64,000 bases of DNA from Altererythrobacter sp. BO-6 (GTDB taxonomy: Bacteria > Pseudomonadota > Alphaproteobacteria > Sphingomonadales > Sphingomonadaceae), in assembly GCF_011047315.1 (NCBI RefSeq), contig NZ_CP049259.1, positions 124,001 through 188,000 of the forward strand, given 5' to 3'. Of this stretch, positions 48,166-57,698 are shown in pieces. A program made the position numbers and the translations under genes. The notes under the pieces are model-generated. The model ran no database searches. It was not told the origin of the DNA and was given only the letters and a program-made list of their open reading frames with translations. Position 1 is the stretch's first letter; the number at the start of each line of letters is the position of its first letter.

Positions 48166-48621
48166 GAGATCTGTACCCTTCGCGTCACTCGGAAGTTGAT
48201 CGGGCCGCCGACACCAAACGAAGTCCAGGTGGGGGTGTAGGTATCGTTCATCTGGATAATGATGAATTCCGATACGACCGCGGTCGTCCCGCAGCCCAAC
48301 GGGGTCAAGCGCAAGGTCGTTTCGGTGTCGCAACGATACCGCAGGCGCATCGTCACGTTTGCCGCGTCGAGCCCGGTCGAGGATCTCGATGATCGATTCC
48401 AGCGTTGCGCGATCGCTCGCTTCTTTCGGCGGGCGGGCGAGCACGACTGCGGTGGCCTCGGACGCCGCCGTCTGGAGTTCCGACTGGCGCGAGACGATCT
48501 TGCTGACTTCGAGACCACCCAAAGTCATGGTTGCGAGGATCGGCAGCACGAAGGCCGTTTCGATGGCAGCGCTGCCGCGCTTGTCGCGGAGCAGGCGTGC
48601 AAGAGGGCTACGGCGCGACAT
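48162..48621 (-). pseudogene. TadE-like pseudopilin gene, frameshifted
   Basis: The first frame gives MSRRSPLARLLRDKRGSAAI... with the TadE hydrophobic helix (GSAAIETAFVLPILATMTLG) and reaches SIIEILDR. The second frame continues from GLDAANVTMRLRYRCDTETT to FRVTRRVQIS and a stop that overlaps the next tadE as ATGA. Joining them gives a normal TadE-like protein of about 152 residues. The shift is in the G/C run at 48372-48376 (coding strand GAC-C-GGG): one extra base or two missing ones. Left uncorrected the first frame runs on into the next gene as an artificial 295-residue fusion. Sequencing error is a real option. Confidence 0.75.
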
Positions 48622-50201
48622 CAGCTGACCAGCCTTACGCGGGTTCCGCCGTTGCCGATGACGACATCATGCGTTTCGCCTGCCGGGCACAGCGTGGTCA
48701 GGTCTGCGGTGCCGCTGAGTTTCAGGGTCGAAGTCATGATCATCAGGCACTTCGCGGTTGCTTCCATGTTGCCTGCCAGCTGCATATCGCTCTTGGGCAT
48801 GTAGATCACACCGTTGAGGTTGAAGTCCGCGCCGCCGGTCAGCTTGCTGCCGGCGTTGCCTGGCGAGGTTGGGTCCTCGAAGATCAGCATGCCCTCCATC
48901 AGGGCTGCGTCGTCTGCGCTGACCCCGGCCGCAATCAGTTCGAGCGCTGTCATCGGGGTGAGATACACTTCCGCGCCGCCATTGATGTCCACTTGGGCGC
49001 CGCCCTTGAGGACAAACATCACCCCGGTCCCGCGGAGCTCATTGCCGCCGTTGAGCTTCAGCCTGCCGCCGTTGATGACATAGATCCCGCCGGCCAGCGT
49101 GGTGTCGCAGCTCAGTTCGAAATCGGTGTAGGTGCCAGGCAGCAAGGCGCCGGACGAAGCGCTTGTTAGCGTCACATTGGTGTAGGACGTGACCAGAGTC
49201 TCGATCATCTGTTCGTAAATCTTGTCCGGCCCGCTACCCGAAACCTGGTAGGGGTCGCTGATGTTCTGCGACGTTCCATCGACCGGCAGGGACGTGAACG
49301 TCTGTCCCACGTTGGTTACCGTAGATGTCGTGCTGAGCTGCGCCCCCGAATAGGTGATCGTACCGGCATTGACGGCCTGATTTTCGTTCCGACCGCGATA
49401 ATAGCGATATGACAGTGTTGTCTGGATAGTCTGGTCGGCAGTGTAGCTGACGCTGCCGGATCCGCATGTTACGGAACGCGGCGTAGGGTTATCTGGCGGG
49501 GTAAGGCCTTCATACGGATCTTCAAGTCCGTCAAAATTCTCGATCACGCTGGCGTTGGCAAAAGCACCCATGCCGTCCGAGACACCGCCAGCGGCGGCAA
49601 CAGTATTGATGTTCTGCGCGCCGCCGCTGCCGTTGGTGCGGATTGATTCACTCGAGGTAGAGAACGATGCCACGCCGCATGCTGCGTCGACAGTCGGACC
49701 GCCGTTGAACCACAGCGCCTTGTCTGCTGTCTTGTGCAACGAAACGAGGCAGGCCGTGTATTCGTCAACTTCTTCAAAGATCGCCTGGGCGCGCACGCGG
49801 ATGGTGGTGCTGCTGCCCAGCACAAAGCTGCTGAAGGGCAGGTTGGCGGTCGCCTCGGCGGTGACCAGCACGCTGTTGTCGGTGCCGGTTCCCCAATCCT
49901 CCAGCGTTGCATTGTGGATCGGAGGCAAATCCGTCGTAATCGACAAGTTGTCGTCAAATTCCTGATCTGCCCGCGTCACATACACTGTGCCGGTGTCGCC
50001 ATTGCCGCGCGCCCATGCGCCGGCAAGCGCTGCCTGGTCGGCGGCGAATTGCAGCTCACGCTGCCACAGATACCATTGCGCAGCGTCCACGCTGAGCCCT
50101 GCGCCGCCCATCAGGGCAGGCAGGCTGAGCCCGAGGATGATCGCAGCGTTGCCGCTGGTGCACTGGCAAAGCTTCTGCCGGAAATCCTTGATGACACCCA
50201 T
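48621..50201 (-). CDS. TadG-like pilus assembly protein
   Basis: 526 residues. The N-terminus has a Tad-type hydrophobic helix (GNAAIILGLSLPALMGGAGL) followed by VDAAQWYLWQRELQFAADQA, the signature of the TadG/putative Flp pilus-assembly family. The long C-terminal part is rich in Gly, Ser, Thr and Asn with repeated NGG units (INGGRLKLNGGNELRG, VDINGGAEVYLTP), suggesting a secreted beta-rich structure. It starts the operon and overlaps the next tadE by one base. It probably works with the two TadE-like proteins as minor pilin or anchor, inferred from the family. Confidence 0.85.
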   Translation of the reverse strand: MGVIKDFRQKLCQCTSGNAAIILGLSLPALMGGAGLSVDAAQWYLWQRELQFAADQAALAGAWARGNGDTGTVYVTRADQEFDDNLSITTDLPPIHNATLEDWGTGTDNSVLVTAEATANLPFSSFVLGSSTTIRVRAQAIFEEVDEYTACLVSLHKTADKALWFNGGPTVDAACGVASFSTSSESIRTNGSGGAQNINTVAAAGGVSDGMGAFANASVIENFDGLEDPYEGLTPPDNPTPRSVTCGSGSVSYTADQTIQTTLSYRYYRGRNENQAVNAGTITYSGAQLSTTSTVTNVGQTFTSLPVDGTSQNISDPYQVSGSGPDKIYEQMIETLVTSYTNVTLTSASSGALLPGTYTDFELSCDTTLAGGIYVINGGRLKLNGGNELRGTGVMFVLKGGAQVDINGGAEVYLTPMTALELIAAGVSADDAALMEGMLIFEDPTSPGNAGSKLTGGADFNLNGVIYMPKSDMQLAGNMEATAKCLMIMTSTLKLSGTADLTTLCPAGETHDVVIGNGGTRVRLVS

Positions 50202-50375
50202 TTTTAACGCCTCTGCATAGCTATGACAGAGGGGTTTAGCGCGACCGTCCTAATCAACCCTTCAAGCAGCGTGGTTAACGGCCGTTTAAAACTGGCATGC
50301 GCTTCCGGGCGGTATCCTTGCAGCGACTGCAAAGTATTGACAGCTCGTTATCTAAACCGCCTAGCTGTTGCTGCA

Positions 50376-51032
50376 ATGCATGATCCGGAAGAGCCCCTGC
50401 CGCCTGAACAACAGCTGGCGCTGTCCTATTCGCCGCAGCACCTGCGACCGAAACTGGCGGGCTTCTTCGCACTGGACCGGCGCCTCGGCACGATCGTTGC
50501 CAAGACCACCGAGCCGTTGCTGGGGCAGATGCGCCTCGCATGGTGGCGGGACATGCTTGGCAGACCAGTCGATGAGCGGCCAAAGGGAGATCCTGTGCTC
50601 GATCAGATCGGGCAGTATTGGTGCGGGCTAGAGCAGGATCTGCTGCACCTTGTCGATGCGTGGGAGGTGATGGTCACCCAAGAGACGCTCGGCAGCGATC
50701 AGATCGAAGCTTTCGGCAACGGTCGCAGTACGCCATTGATATGCTTGTCCGGTCACCCATCCGGATCGGACGGAGGGCAAGTTTGCGCCGCAGCCTGGTG
50801 CTGGGCGCTGGCTGATGCCGCATGCGGCGTTTCCGCACCGCAGGAGCGGGCACTACTGGTTGAGGCAGGGCTGTCTCGCAGTTTGGCAGGAGGCAGGTGG
50901 CCGCGCCATTTGCGTGGCATAGGCGTGCTAGACGCTCTCTCAAGGCGCGCACTCCTGAGGGGAGGGCGGCCACTGATGGAAGGAAGGGGGGCGGCGCTGG
51001 TTGCCCTGCGCGCAGGATTGCTAGGAAGATGA
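50376..51032 (+). CDS. Phytoene/squalene synthase-like protein, short
   Basis: 218 residues from the ATG at 50376; the frame is open back to 50223. It shows a trans-isoprenyl synthase N-terminal pattern (LSYSPQHLRPKLAGFFALDR, LGQMRLAWWRDMLGR), but the aspartate-rich DxxxD metal motifs are not evident and the protein is shorter than real phytoene synthases. It is probably one of the small non-canonical family members common in alphaproteobacteria, perhaps an NDUFAF6-like assembly factor. No clear ribosome binding site precedes the ATG. A perfect TTGACA lies at 50337 but has no good -10 at the proper distance. Confidence 0.65.
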   Translation: MHDPEEPLPPEQQLALSYSPQHLRPKLAGFFALDRRLGTIVAKTTEPLLGQMRLAWWRDMLGRPVDERPKGDPVLDQIGQYWCGLEQDLLHLVDAWEVMVTQETLGSDQIEAFGNGRSTPLICLSGHPSGSDGGQVCAAAWCWALADAACGVSAPQERALLVEAGLSRSLAGGRWPRHLRGIGVLDALSRRALLRGGRPLMEGRGAALVALRAGLLGR

Positions 51033-51071
51033 ATTCGGCTATCCTGCCCGCCTGTGAGGCAGGAGGGTCGT

Positions 51072-51536
51072 ATGTCGCGCATTTTGCTGGGTTTGTTCCT
51101 TGGTCTCGTGGTCGCGAGTGTCGGGCTGTATTGGTGGCAGGGCCGCGCGCAGGTTGAGGAAAATGCGCCGCCTCCGCCGATGGCTGAAGCTGCCGGCCCT
51201 ATGCCCGAAGATTTGCCCGTCACCGATCCGGGCGACATGCGCGGGCCATTGCCGCCTGAAGCCAGCGAACTGACGCGCGAGCAGCGCCGCTTCTTCCGCT
51301 ATGACCGTAATCGCGACCTCACCATCAGCCGGAACGAGATGTTGTCTACCCGCAGCGATGCGTTCCGCGCGCTCGACAAGGACGGCAACAATCTGCTGAC
51401 TTTCGAGGAGTGGGCGGTAACCACGGCAGAGCGCTTCGATGGCGCAGATGCCAATCGTGACGGCAGGCTGACCGCCAAGGAATTTGCAACGACCGCGCCC
51501 AAGCGACCTGCGGGCAGAGCGGCCTGCAAATGTTGA
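51072..51536 (+). CDS. EF-hand calcium-binding protein, membrane-anchored or secreted
   Basis: 154 residues. An N-terminal hydrophobic helix (about 4-21: ILLGLFLGLVVASVGLYWW) acts as signal or anchor, then comes a Pro/Ala-rich linker and three EF-hand-like loops: DRNRDLTISRNE, DKDGNNLLTFEE and DANRDGRLTAKE. The spacing of acidic residues fits calcium binding. The ATG at 51072 follows a perfect AGGAGGG. The partner and role are unknown. It stands alone between the phytoene-synthase-like gene and a convergent outer-membrane barrel gene. Confidence 0.85.
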   Translation: MSRILLGLFLGLVVASVGLYWWQGRAQVEENAPPPPMAEAAGPMPEDLPVTDPGDMRGPLPPEASELTREQRRFFRYDRNRDLTISRNEMLSTRSDAFRALDKDGNNLLTFEEWAVTTAERFDGADANRDGRLTAKEFATTAPKRPAGRAACKC

Positions 51537-51568
51537 AAACCCGCCCCGCCAATTAAGGCGAGGCGGGG
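51536..51568 (-). terminator. Possible terminator of the outer-membrane barrel gene
   Basis: A seven-base GC stem, CCCCGCC (51544-51550) with GGCGGGG (51562-51568), and an 11-base loop. On the minus strand it is followed by CGGG and then TTTT. It therefore fits the minus-strand gene that stops at 51595. The loop is long and the T-run is displaced by four bases. Confidence 0.45.
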
Positions 51569-51594
51569 GATCAAGACCTCTGAATTCTATCGCG

Positions 51595-52365
51595 TCAGAA
51601 CGTGTAATTCACGCCCAGGCGGATGAAGTGCAATTTCAGATCCTGGTTCACAGTCTCGCTGTAAGCGGGAGTGGTGAAGGCGCTGCCGGGGCGGTAAGCA
51701 GTGGTGTAATTGACCGATCCCTGGTCGGTGTAATCATAGCTCAGCCGCGCTGAAATGTTCCGCGTCAGGCGCTGCTCGATCCCGCCACCAACGGTGAAGC
51801 CATCGGTGTCCTTCTTGAGCGAGCCCTGCTTCAGATAATTGGCGCTGCTGGTGATACCTGCGCCGAACTTCATCTCGGCCATGGCCCAGCCACCAGTGAG
51901 GTAGAACAGCGTCGAGCCGGTCGTTAGCCCAAGCTTTGCCTTGGCGGACGCCAGGGACTCCGGCTTGACCGTGTTCGAGAAGGTATAGCTGGTGGCAGCG
52001 TTTGCGGTCTGCTTCAGCGGACCACGCGTTTCGATATGGTTCTTCTCGAACGAGCTGAATTCGATTTCAGCACCGAACACGACCGGGCCGGTCTGGTAGT
52101 TATAGCCCAGCTGCAGACCCAGGTTTACATTGTCTTCCTTTTGGTCGGCACCTGCGTTGGCGACGATAAAGTCCCGCAAGCCCTGCGTTTCAGTCGACCA
52201 GGCTCCGCCAAGCGTGACATCGCTTTCAGATTGCACCTCGCTCAGGCCGACGTGAACGCCGGCATAAAGGCCGGTCCAGCTCTCGTCATCCTGCGCCATG
52301 GCCGGCGATGCCGATACAGCCGTGGCCGCCGCGGCCAGACAGACAAAGGAATTGTAACGTTTCAT
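51595..52365 (-). CDS. Outer-membrane beta-barrel protein
   Basis: 256 residues. A signal peptide (MKRYNSFVCLAAAATAVSAS, cleaved after AMA near residue 24) is followed by alternating hydrophobic strands such as GLYAGVHVGLSEVQ, LGLQLGYNYQTGPVVFGAEI and TRNISARLSYDYTD. The last residue is Phe (LGVNYTF), as required for outer-membrane insertion. It belongs to the general opacity/Omp25-like porin family of eight-stranded barrels. The ATG at 52365 gives the proper signal peptide. Function is unknown. A structural or adhesion role is usual for this class. Confidence 0.88.
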   Translation of the reverse strand: MKRYNSFVCLAAAATAVSASPAMAQDDESWTGLYAGVHVGLSEVQSESDVTLGGAWSTETQGLRDFIVANAGADQKEDNVNLGLQLGYNYQTGPVVFGAEIEFSSFEKNHIETRGPLKQTANAATSYTFSNTVKPESLASAKAKLGLTTGSTLFYLTGGWAMAEMKFGAGITSSANYLKQGSLKKDTDGFTVGGGIEQRLTRNISARLSYDYTDQGSVNYTTAYRPGSAFTTPAYSETVNQDLKLHFIRLGVNYTF

Positions 52366-52465
52366 TGATGTTGCTCCATGTGCGGGTCGCACGCCCGGAC
52401 CCGCAAATGGTGCTCGCAACATTGCCGGGAGATTTACCGGAGCATTATTCGAATGTACTAGTTAT

Positions 52466-53824
52466 TCACGAAAGCCAGATGCTTAGATCCTGCTTTGCAC
52501 GGTTTGTGTAGGCTTCCTTGCGCGCTTTCTTCCGTACCTCGTGCAGTGGCGGGAACAGTCCGAAATTGACGTTCATGGGCTGGAACGTGTCGGCCTCGGC
52601 ATCGCCGGTGATATGGCTTAGCAGCGCGCCCATGGCGGTGGTGCGGGGCAGGGGCTTCCACTCACCGCCTGCCAGTTCGCATGCGGTCATCATTCCTGCA
52701 ATCAAGCCGACGGCACTGGATTCGACATAGCCTTCACAGCCCGTAACCTGTCCGGCGAAACGGATATGCGGCGCCTGGCGGAGCCGCAATTGCCGGTCAA
52801 GCACCAGCGGCGAATTGAGGAAGGTGTTGCGGTGCAGACCGCCAAGCCGCGCGAATTCGGCATTCTCCAGCCCCGGAATGGTCCGGAACAGTTCAATCTG
52901 CGCACCGTATTTCAGCTTGGTCTGGAAGCCGACCATGTTCCACAGCGTGCCCAGCTTGTTATCCTGCCGCAGTTGCACCACGGCATAGGGCCATCTGCCC
53001 TGCGGATGCTCGGGCGTGGTGTCATAGGGATTGTCGAGCCCTACGCCCTTCATCGGGCCATAACGGAGCGTCTCGACCCCGCGTGCGGCCATCACTTCGA
53101 TCGGCATGCAGCCGTCGAAATACGGCGTGTCCTTCTCCCACTCGCGGAATTCTGTCTTATCGCCATCGAGCAGCCCCTGGTGGAAGGCAAGGTATTGCTC
53201 CTTGGTCATGGGGCAGTTGATATAGTCGCCGCCTTCGTTCGAGGCTTCTGTTCGCTTGTTCCAGCGGCTCTGGATCCAGCATTTCGACATGTCGATGCTG
53301 TCGCGGTGGACGATTGGAGCGATCGCATCGAAAAAGGCGAGCCGTTCCTGCCCGGTGGCCGCGACGATGTTCTCGGCCAGTGCCTGTGCGGTCAGCGGCC
53401 CGGTTGCGACGATCGTCAGGCCGGCATCGGGCAGCCGGTCGATCCGCTCGCGCACAACAGTGACGTTGGGATGCTCCGCCAGTGTGCGGGTGACTTCGGC
53501 CGAAAAGACATCGCGGTCGACCGCCATCGCGCTACCCGCGGGAACGCGCGCCATTTCACCGGCGCGCATGATGAGCGAATCAAGCTGCCGCATTTCATAA
53601 TGAAGCAGGCCGACGGCATTCTTCTCGTCATCGTCCGAGCGAAAGCTGTTCGAACACACCAATTCCGCCAGACCGTCGGTCTGGTGCGCAGGGGTCATCT
53701 CACCGCTACCGCGCATTTCGGACAGGCGCACCCGAAAGCCCCGCTTGGCGAGTTGCCAGGCTGCCTCGCTGCCGGCGAGCCCGCCGCCAATGATATGCAC
53801 GTCATGAGTGGTGGATTTGACCAT
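52466..53824 (-). CDS. trmFO: Methylenetetrahydrofolate--tRNA-(uracil-5-)-methyltransferase TrmFO
   Basis: 452 residues. A flavoenzyme that makes m5U54 in the T loop of tRNA with methylene-tetrahydrofolate as carbon donor. The FAD motif is [20 protein letters not shown] at the start. [20 protein letters not shown] and the C-terminal [20 protein letters not shown] with [10 protein letters not shown] identify TrmFO rather than other GidA relatives. Full length. It is a single gene on the minus strand, divergent from the YhhN-family gene. Confidence 0.97.
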   Translation of the reverse strand: MVKSTTHDVHIIGGGLAGSEAAWQLAKRGFRVRLSEMRGSGEMTPAHQTDGLAELVCSNSFRSDDDEKNAVGLLHYEMRQLDSLIMRAGEMARVPAGSAMAVDRDVFSAEVTRTLAEHPNVTVVRERIDRLPDAGLTIVATGPLTAQALAENIVAATGQERLAFFDAIAPIVHRDSIDMSKCWIQSRWNKRTEASNEGGDYINCPMTKEQYLAFHQGLLDGDKTEFREWEKDTPYFDGCMPIEVMAARGVETLRYGPMKGVGLDNPYDTTPEHPQGRWPYAVVQLRQDNKLGTLWNMVGFQTKLKYGAQIELFRTIPGLENAEFARLGGLHRNTFLNSPLVLDRQLRLRQAPHIRFAGQVTGCEGYVESSAVGLIAGMMTACELAGGEWKPLPRTTAMGALLSHITGDAEADTFQPMNVNFGLFPPLHEVRKKARKEAYTNRAKQDLSIWLS

Positions 53825-53892
53825 AGCGACCAGCCCCTAGTGCTTGCCTGCCCCAATGTTCAAGTCCAAGAGAACGCGGGAAGGAAATGTCT

Positions 53893-54558
53893 ATGCCCAA
53901 ACGCGCGCTGATCGAACATCGCCCATGGCTGTTAGCGAGCATCATCGCCGCCGTGGCGTTCTATTTCCTGCGCGATGGTACCCTGGCCGACATCTGGAAG
54001 GCCGCTATCAAGGGGCTCGCGGTTGGCTGCCTGGCGTTCTACGCGATCAAGCGCGGTGCGGGTGCCAACGCCACGCTGATAGCGCTGGTGATGATGTTCG
54101 GCGCACTGGGCGATATGGCGATCGAGTTCGATTTCGGGCTGGGCGGAGCCCTGTTCCTTGTCGGCCACCTCATCGCGATCTGGCTGTATCTGCGGCACCC
54201 GCGCGAGCATCACTCGCCCAGCCAGATGGCGCTCGCAGGAGTGCTGCTGATCCTGACGCCGCTGGTCAGCTGGATGCTGAGCGGCGATCCGCTGGTTACG
54301 CTCTATTCTGCCGGGCTCGGCGCCATGGCGGCGACGGCGTGGATCAGCCGCTATCCGCGCTATCGGGTAGGGCTGGGCGCGGTCCTGTTCGTATTTTCGG
54401 ACTGGCTGATCTTCAGCCGCATGGGCGCCATCGAACTTGGTGATCTGCCGCACTACCTGATCTGGCCGCTCTATTATGCCGGCCAGTTCCTGATCGCGAC
54501 CGGCGTGGTGCAGACGTTGCGCCACGAGCTGAGCGAGGAAGACGACGAGATCGGTTGA
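53893..54558 (+). CDS. YhhN family membrane protein (lysoplasmalogenase-like)
   Basis: 221 residues with about eight membrane helices. YhhN/TMEM86 family members include lysoplasmalogenases that cleave vinyl-ether lysolipids. Visible family features are MMFGALGDMAIEFDFGLGGA, LFLVGHLIAIWLYL and FSDWLIFSRMGAIEL, with the conserved acidic residues. The ATG at 53893 is preferred over the one at 53887 because GGGAAGGAA lies at a better distance. The enzymatic activity of bacterial members is not established in general. Its end is 13 bases from the convergent gyrA stop. Confidence 0.85.
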   Translation: MPKRALIEHRPWLLASIIAAVAFYFLRDGTLADIWKAAIKGLAVGCLAFYAIKRGAGANATLIALVMMFGALGDMAIEFDFGLGGALFLVGHLIAIWLYLRHPREHHSPSQMALAGVLLILTPLVSWMLSGDPLVTLYSAGLGAMAATAWISRYPRYRVGLGAVLFVFSDWLIFSRMGAIELGDLPHYLIWPLYYAGQFLIATGVVQTLRHELSEEDDEIG

Positions 54559-54571
54559 GCAGCGAACCGGG

Positions 54572-57400
54572 TCAGTTGCCCGGTTCGCTCTCGATATCAT
54601 CGTCCGATTGCGGAGGTGTGTAGGGCGTCGTTTCCGCGCTGCCACGCCCGGCCATTGCTTCGACCACTGCCTCCTCGGCCTCGTTTTCGGGCGATTCTGT
54701 CTCGTCGATCAGCGCCGCTCCGACCACATGCTCGTCATCTGCGACATTGAAGATGCGCACGCCCGCAGAACCGCGTCCGATGATGCGGAACCCGCCCGGG
54801 TCCTCGCCTTCAAGCATATGGCGAAGGTCGATCGGCAGCCGGATCAGCTTGGCCTGGTCGGTCACCAGCATCAGCTGCGAACCGTGGCGGACCGGGAAGC
54901 TCGCCACCACCGGACCGTTGCGATCGGGGTTGCTCTCAGGCGTGCCGATATTGGTGATGCCCTGGCCGCCGCGTCCGATTGTCCGGTACTCGTAGGAAGA
55001 CGAAATCTTGCCATAGCCGTTGGCGGTAATCGTAAGGACAAACTCCTCCGCTTCGGCCATGCGGGCCATGGTCTCCGCATCGAGCGCCGGCTCGGCATCG
55101 TTATCTTTCCACGGCGCGGCGCGGAGATAGGCGTCGCGCTGCTCGGTTGACCACTCGCCAGCGTCGAGCACGGCCATCGAAACGACCTTTTGCCCGTCCT
55201 TGAGCTTCATGCCGCGCACGCCGATCCCGGTGCGGCTCTTGGTTTCGCGCGCATCGGTCGCGGAGAAACGGATTGCCTTGCCGGAATTGCTGGCCAGGAA
55301 AACATCCTGTGTTTCGGTCAGCAATTCGACCCCGATCAACCGGTCGCCGCTGCCTTCGACGAAGCCCATTGCGTATTTGCCATTGGTCGGCACATTGGTG
55401 AAGGCGTCCATCGAATTGCGCCGAACCATGCCCTGTTCGGTGGCGAATACGATATTGAGCGTGGCCCATTCGTTCTCGTCTTCGGGAAGCGGAAGCACAT
55501 TGGTGACGCGCTCCTCTTCGCCAAGCGGCAGCAAATTGACCATCGGGCGCCCCTTGGTCTGCGGGCCGCCCTCGGGCAGCTTCCACACCTTAAGGCGGTA
55601 GACGCGGCCGGTATTAGTGAAGAACAGCACGGGGTTGTGGGTCGAGGTGACAAACATCTCGACCACGGCATCCTCGTCCTTGGTCGCCATCCCGCTGCGT
55701 CCCTTGCCGCCGCGCGCCTGCGCCCGGAAAGTGGCCAGCGGGGTGCGCTTGATGTAGCCGCCATGAGTGACCGTGACGACCATATCCTCCTGCTCGATCA
55801 GGTCCTCGTCATCCAGCCCGTCCCATGCAGGGGCGATTTCCGACATGCGCGGTGTGGCATAGGTGGCGCGGATTTCTTCCAGCTCCTGGCGCATGACGGC
55901 GTAGAGCTTGCGCCGATCGGCCAGGATCGAGAGATATTCCTCGATCGCGATCGATAGCTCCTTTAATTCGCCGCCAATCTCGTCGCGGCCAAGCGCGGTC
56001 AGGCGATGCAGGCGCAAGTCAAGGATGGCCTTCACCTGCCGCTCGGACAGGCGATAGGTCCCGCCGTGCTCATCCGCTGATGGTTCGATTGCCTCGACCA
56101 GCGCAATATATTGCGCAATGTCGCCAATGGGCCATTCCTTGCCAAGCAGCTTGGCCCGCGCATCCGCCGGGTTCGAAGAACCACGGATCATCGCCACGAC
56201 TTCGTCAAGATTCGAAACCGCGACAACCAGGCCCAGCAAGATATGCGCTCGCTCACGCGCCTTGTTGAGTTCGAACTTGGTCCGGCGGGTGATAACCTCC
56301 TCACGGAAGCTGATGAAGGCCTGGATGAACTCGCGCAGCGTCAGCGTTTCAGGGCGGCCGCCGCGAATTGCCAGCATGTTGGCAGGGAAGCTCGCCTGAG
56401 CAGGTGTGTGACGCCACAACTGGTTCAACACGACTTCGGGCGTGGCATCGCGCTTCAGGTCGATCACCACGCGCACGCCTTCGCGGCTGGATTCGTCGCG
56501 GATGTCGGAAATACCCTCGATCCGCTTTTCCTTGGCGGCTTCGGCGATCTTTTCGACCAGGCCGGACTTGCCGACCTGATAGGGAATGGAGGTCAGCACG
56601 ATCGATTGGCGATCGCCGCGCCCGGTTTCGATCTCGTGCCGCGCGCGCATCAGCACCGAACCGCGCCCGGTGGTGTAAGCGGTTTTGGCTCCAGACTGGC
56701 CCAGGATCAGCGGCGCAGTGGGGAAATCGGGGCCGGGAATGTATTCGATCAGCTCTTCCGTGGTGATCGCCGGGTTCTCGATAAACGCGAGGCAGCCCGA
56801 GATGACTTCGCCCAGATTGTGCGGCGGAATGTTGGTCGCCATGCCAACCGCGATCCCGCCTGCCCCGTTGACCAGCAGATTGGGGAAGCGGGCAGGGAGG
56901 ACGGTCGGCTCACGGCGCGAGCCATCGTAATTGTCGACGAAATCGACCGTGTCCTTGTCGAGATCCTCGAGCAGTGAATTTGCCACACGCGCCAGGCGCG
57001 CTTCGGTGTAACGCATGCTGGCTGGCGGATCGGGGTCCATCGAGCCGAAGTTGCCCTGGCCATCCACCAGCGGCACCCGCAGCGACCACGGCTGGGTCAT
57101 ACGTGCCAGCGCGTCATAGATCGCCGCGTCGCCGTGCGGGTGATAGTTACCCATTACGTCGCCAACGATTTTTGCGCTCTTGCGATAAGGGCGCCCGGCC
57201 ACAAAACCGCCTTCCTGGCTGGCGAACAGGATGCGGCGGTGGACCGGCTTCAAGCCGTCGCGTACATCGGGCAGCGCGCGGCTGACGATCACGCTCATCG
57301 CGTAATCGAGGTAGCTCGTCTTCATCTCATCGACGATGTCGATGCGTTCGTATTCACCCGTGGGGCGGGCGGAAGGAAGGATTTCGGTGTCGTCGTTCAA
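54572..57400 (-). CDS. gyrA: DNA gyrase subunit A
   Basis: 942 residues. The breakage-reunion subunit of gyrase. The catalytic Tyr131 is in [12 protein letters not shown]. The quinolone-determining region reads [16 protein letters not shown]: Ala92 at the place of E. coli Ser83, and Asp96 at the place of Asp87. The GyrA box appears as [10 protein letters not shown], followed by a six-bladed beta-pinwheel C-terminal domain. The C-terminal 60 residues form an acidic Pro-rich tail ([20 protein letters not shown]), which is longer than in E. coli. The Ala is natural in several alphaproteobacteria and is known to reduce quinolone sensitivity. Confidence 0.98.
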   Translation of the reverse strand: MNDDTEILPSARPTGEYERIDIVDEMKTSYLDYAMSVIVSRALPDVRDGLKPVHRRILFASQEGGFVAGRPYRKSAKIVGDVMGNYHPHGDAAIYDALARMTQPWSLRVPLVDGQGNFGSMDPDPPASMRYTEARLARVANSLLEDLDKDTVDFVDNYDGSRREPTVLPARFPNLLVNGAGGIAVGMATNIPPHNLGEVISGCLAFIENPAITTEELIEYIPGPDFPTAPLILGQSGAKTAYTTGRGSVLMRARHEIETGRGDRQSIVLTSIPYQVGKSGLVEKIAEAAKEKRIEGISDIRDESSREGVRVVIDLKRDATPEVVLNQLWRHTPAQASFPANMLAIRGGRPETLTLREFIQAFISFREEVITRRTKFELNKARERAHILLGLVVAVSNLDEVVAMIRGSSNPADARAKLLGKEWPIGDIAQYIALVEAIEPSADEHGGTYRLSERQVKAILDLRLHRLTALGRDEIGGELKELSIAIEEYLSILADRRKLYAVMRQELEEIRATYATPRMSEIAPAWDGLDDEDLIEQEDMVVTVTHGGYIKRTPLATFRAQARGGKGRSGMATKDEDAVVEMFVTSTHNPVLFFTNTGRVYRLKVWKLPEGGPQTKGRPMVNLLPLGEEERVTNVLPLPEDENEWATLNIVFATEQGMVRRNSMDAFTNVPTNGKYAMGFVEGSGDRLIGVELLTETQDVFLASNSGKAIRFSATDARETKSRTGIGVRGMKLKDGQKVVSMAVLDAGEWSTEQRDAYLRAAPWKDNDAEPALDAETMARMAEAEEFVLTITANGYGKISSSYEYRTIGRGGQGITNIGTPESNPDRNGPVVASFPVRHGSQLMLVTDQAKLIRLPIDLRHMLEGEDPGGFRIIGRGSAGVRIFNVADDEHVVGAALIDETESPENEAEEAVVEAMAGRGSAETTPYTPPQSDDDIESEPGN

Positions 57401-57427
57401 AACGGGTCCGATCTGGGATCAATTGCA

Positions 57428-57445
57428 GCAAAGTCGTTACTTTGC
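57428..57445. repeat. Perfect small palindrome in the gyrA leader
   Basis: GCAAAGT (57428-57434) and ACTTTGC (57439-57445) pair perfectly around CGTT, 28 bases before the gyrA ATG. It may be an operator or a leader hairpin for gyrA. The remaining 298-base gap between gyrA and the TPR-like gene shows no protein gene on either strand. Confidence 0.4.
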
Positions 57446-57698
57446 ATGTAGTGCGAGCACGCCGTTTTCGCCACCTCGTGCCCGGGTCAAAGGTGGAACA
57501 TGCGGTCTTTTTCCACACATAGCGTCGTTCATCTTCAGGGCATTCTGCCTGAATGCTGCAGGCTCCATTCAAAGCCCGTTCAGCACGGCTTGCATAGGGA
57601 GAATTGCAAATTTCCCCAAGGCAGGCCATGGCTGCGCCAGAATGTGATCGTACCCGCTCCGACAGAGCGTCAATTCATTGGTTCCAGGAGACAGTTTG

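Noticed and set aside
50337..50365. Promoter with perfect TTGACA before the phytoene-synthase-like gene
   Set aside because: No acceptable -10 hexamer stands 16-18 bases downstream. TATCTA is only six bases away.
50700..50800. Possible frameshift pair in the phytoene-synthase-like gene
   Set aside because: The stretch RSTPLICLSGHPSGSDGG looks odd, but the two other frames are stopped or worse, and the frame on both sides is continuous. No indel is needed.
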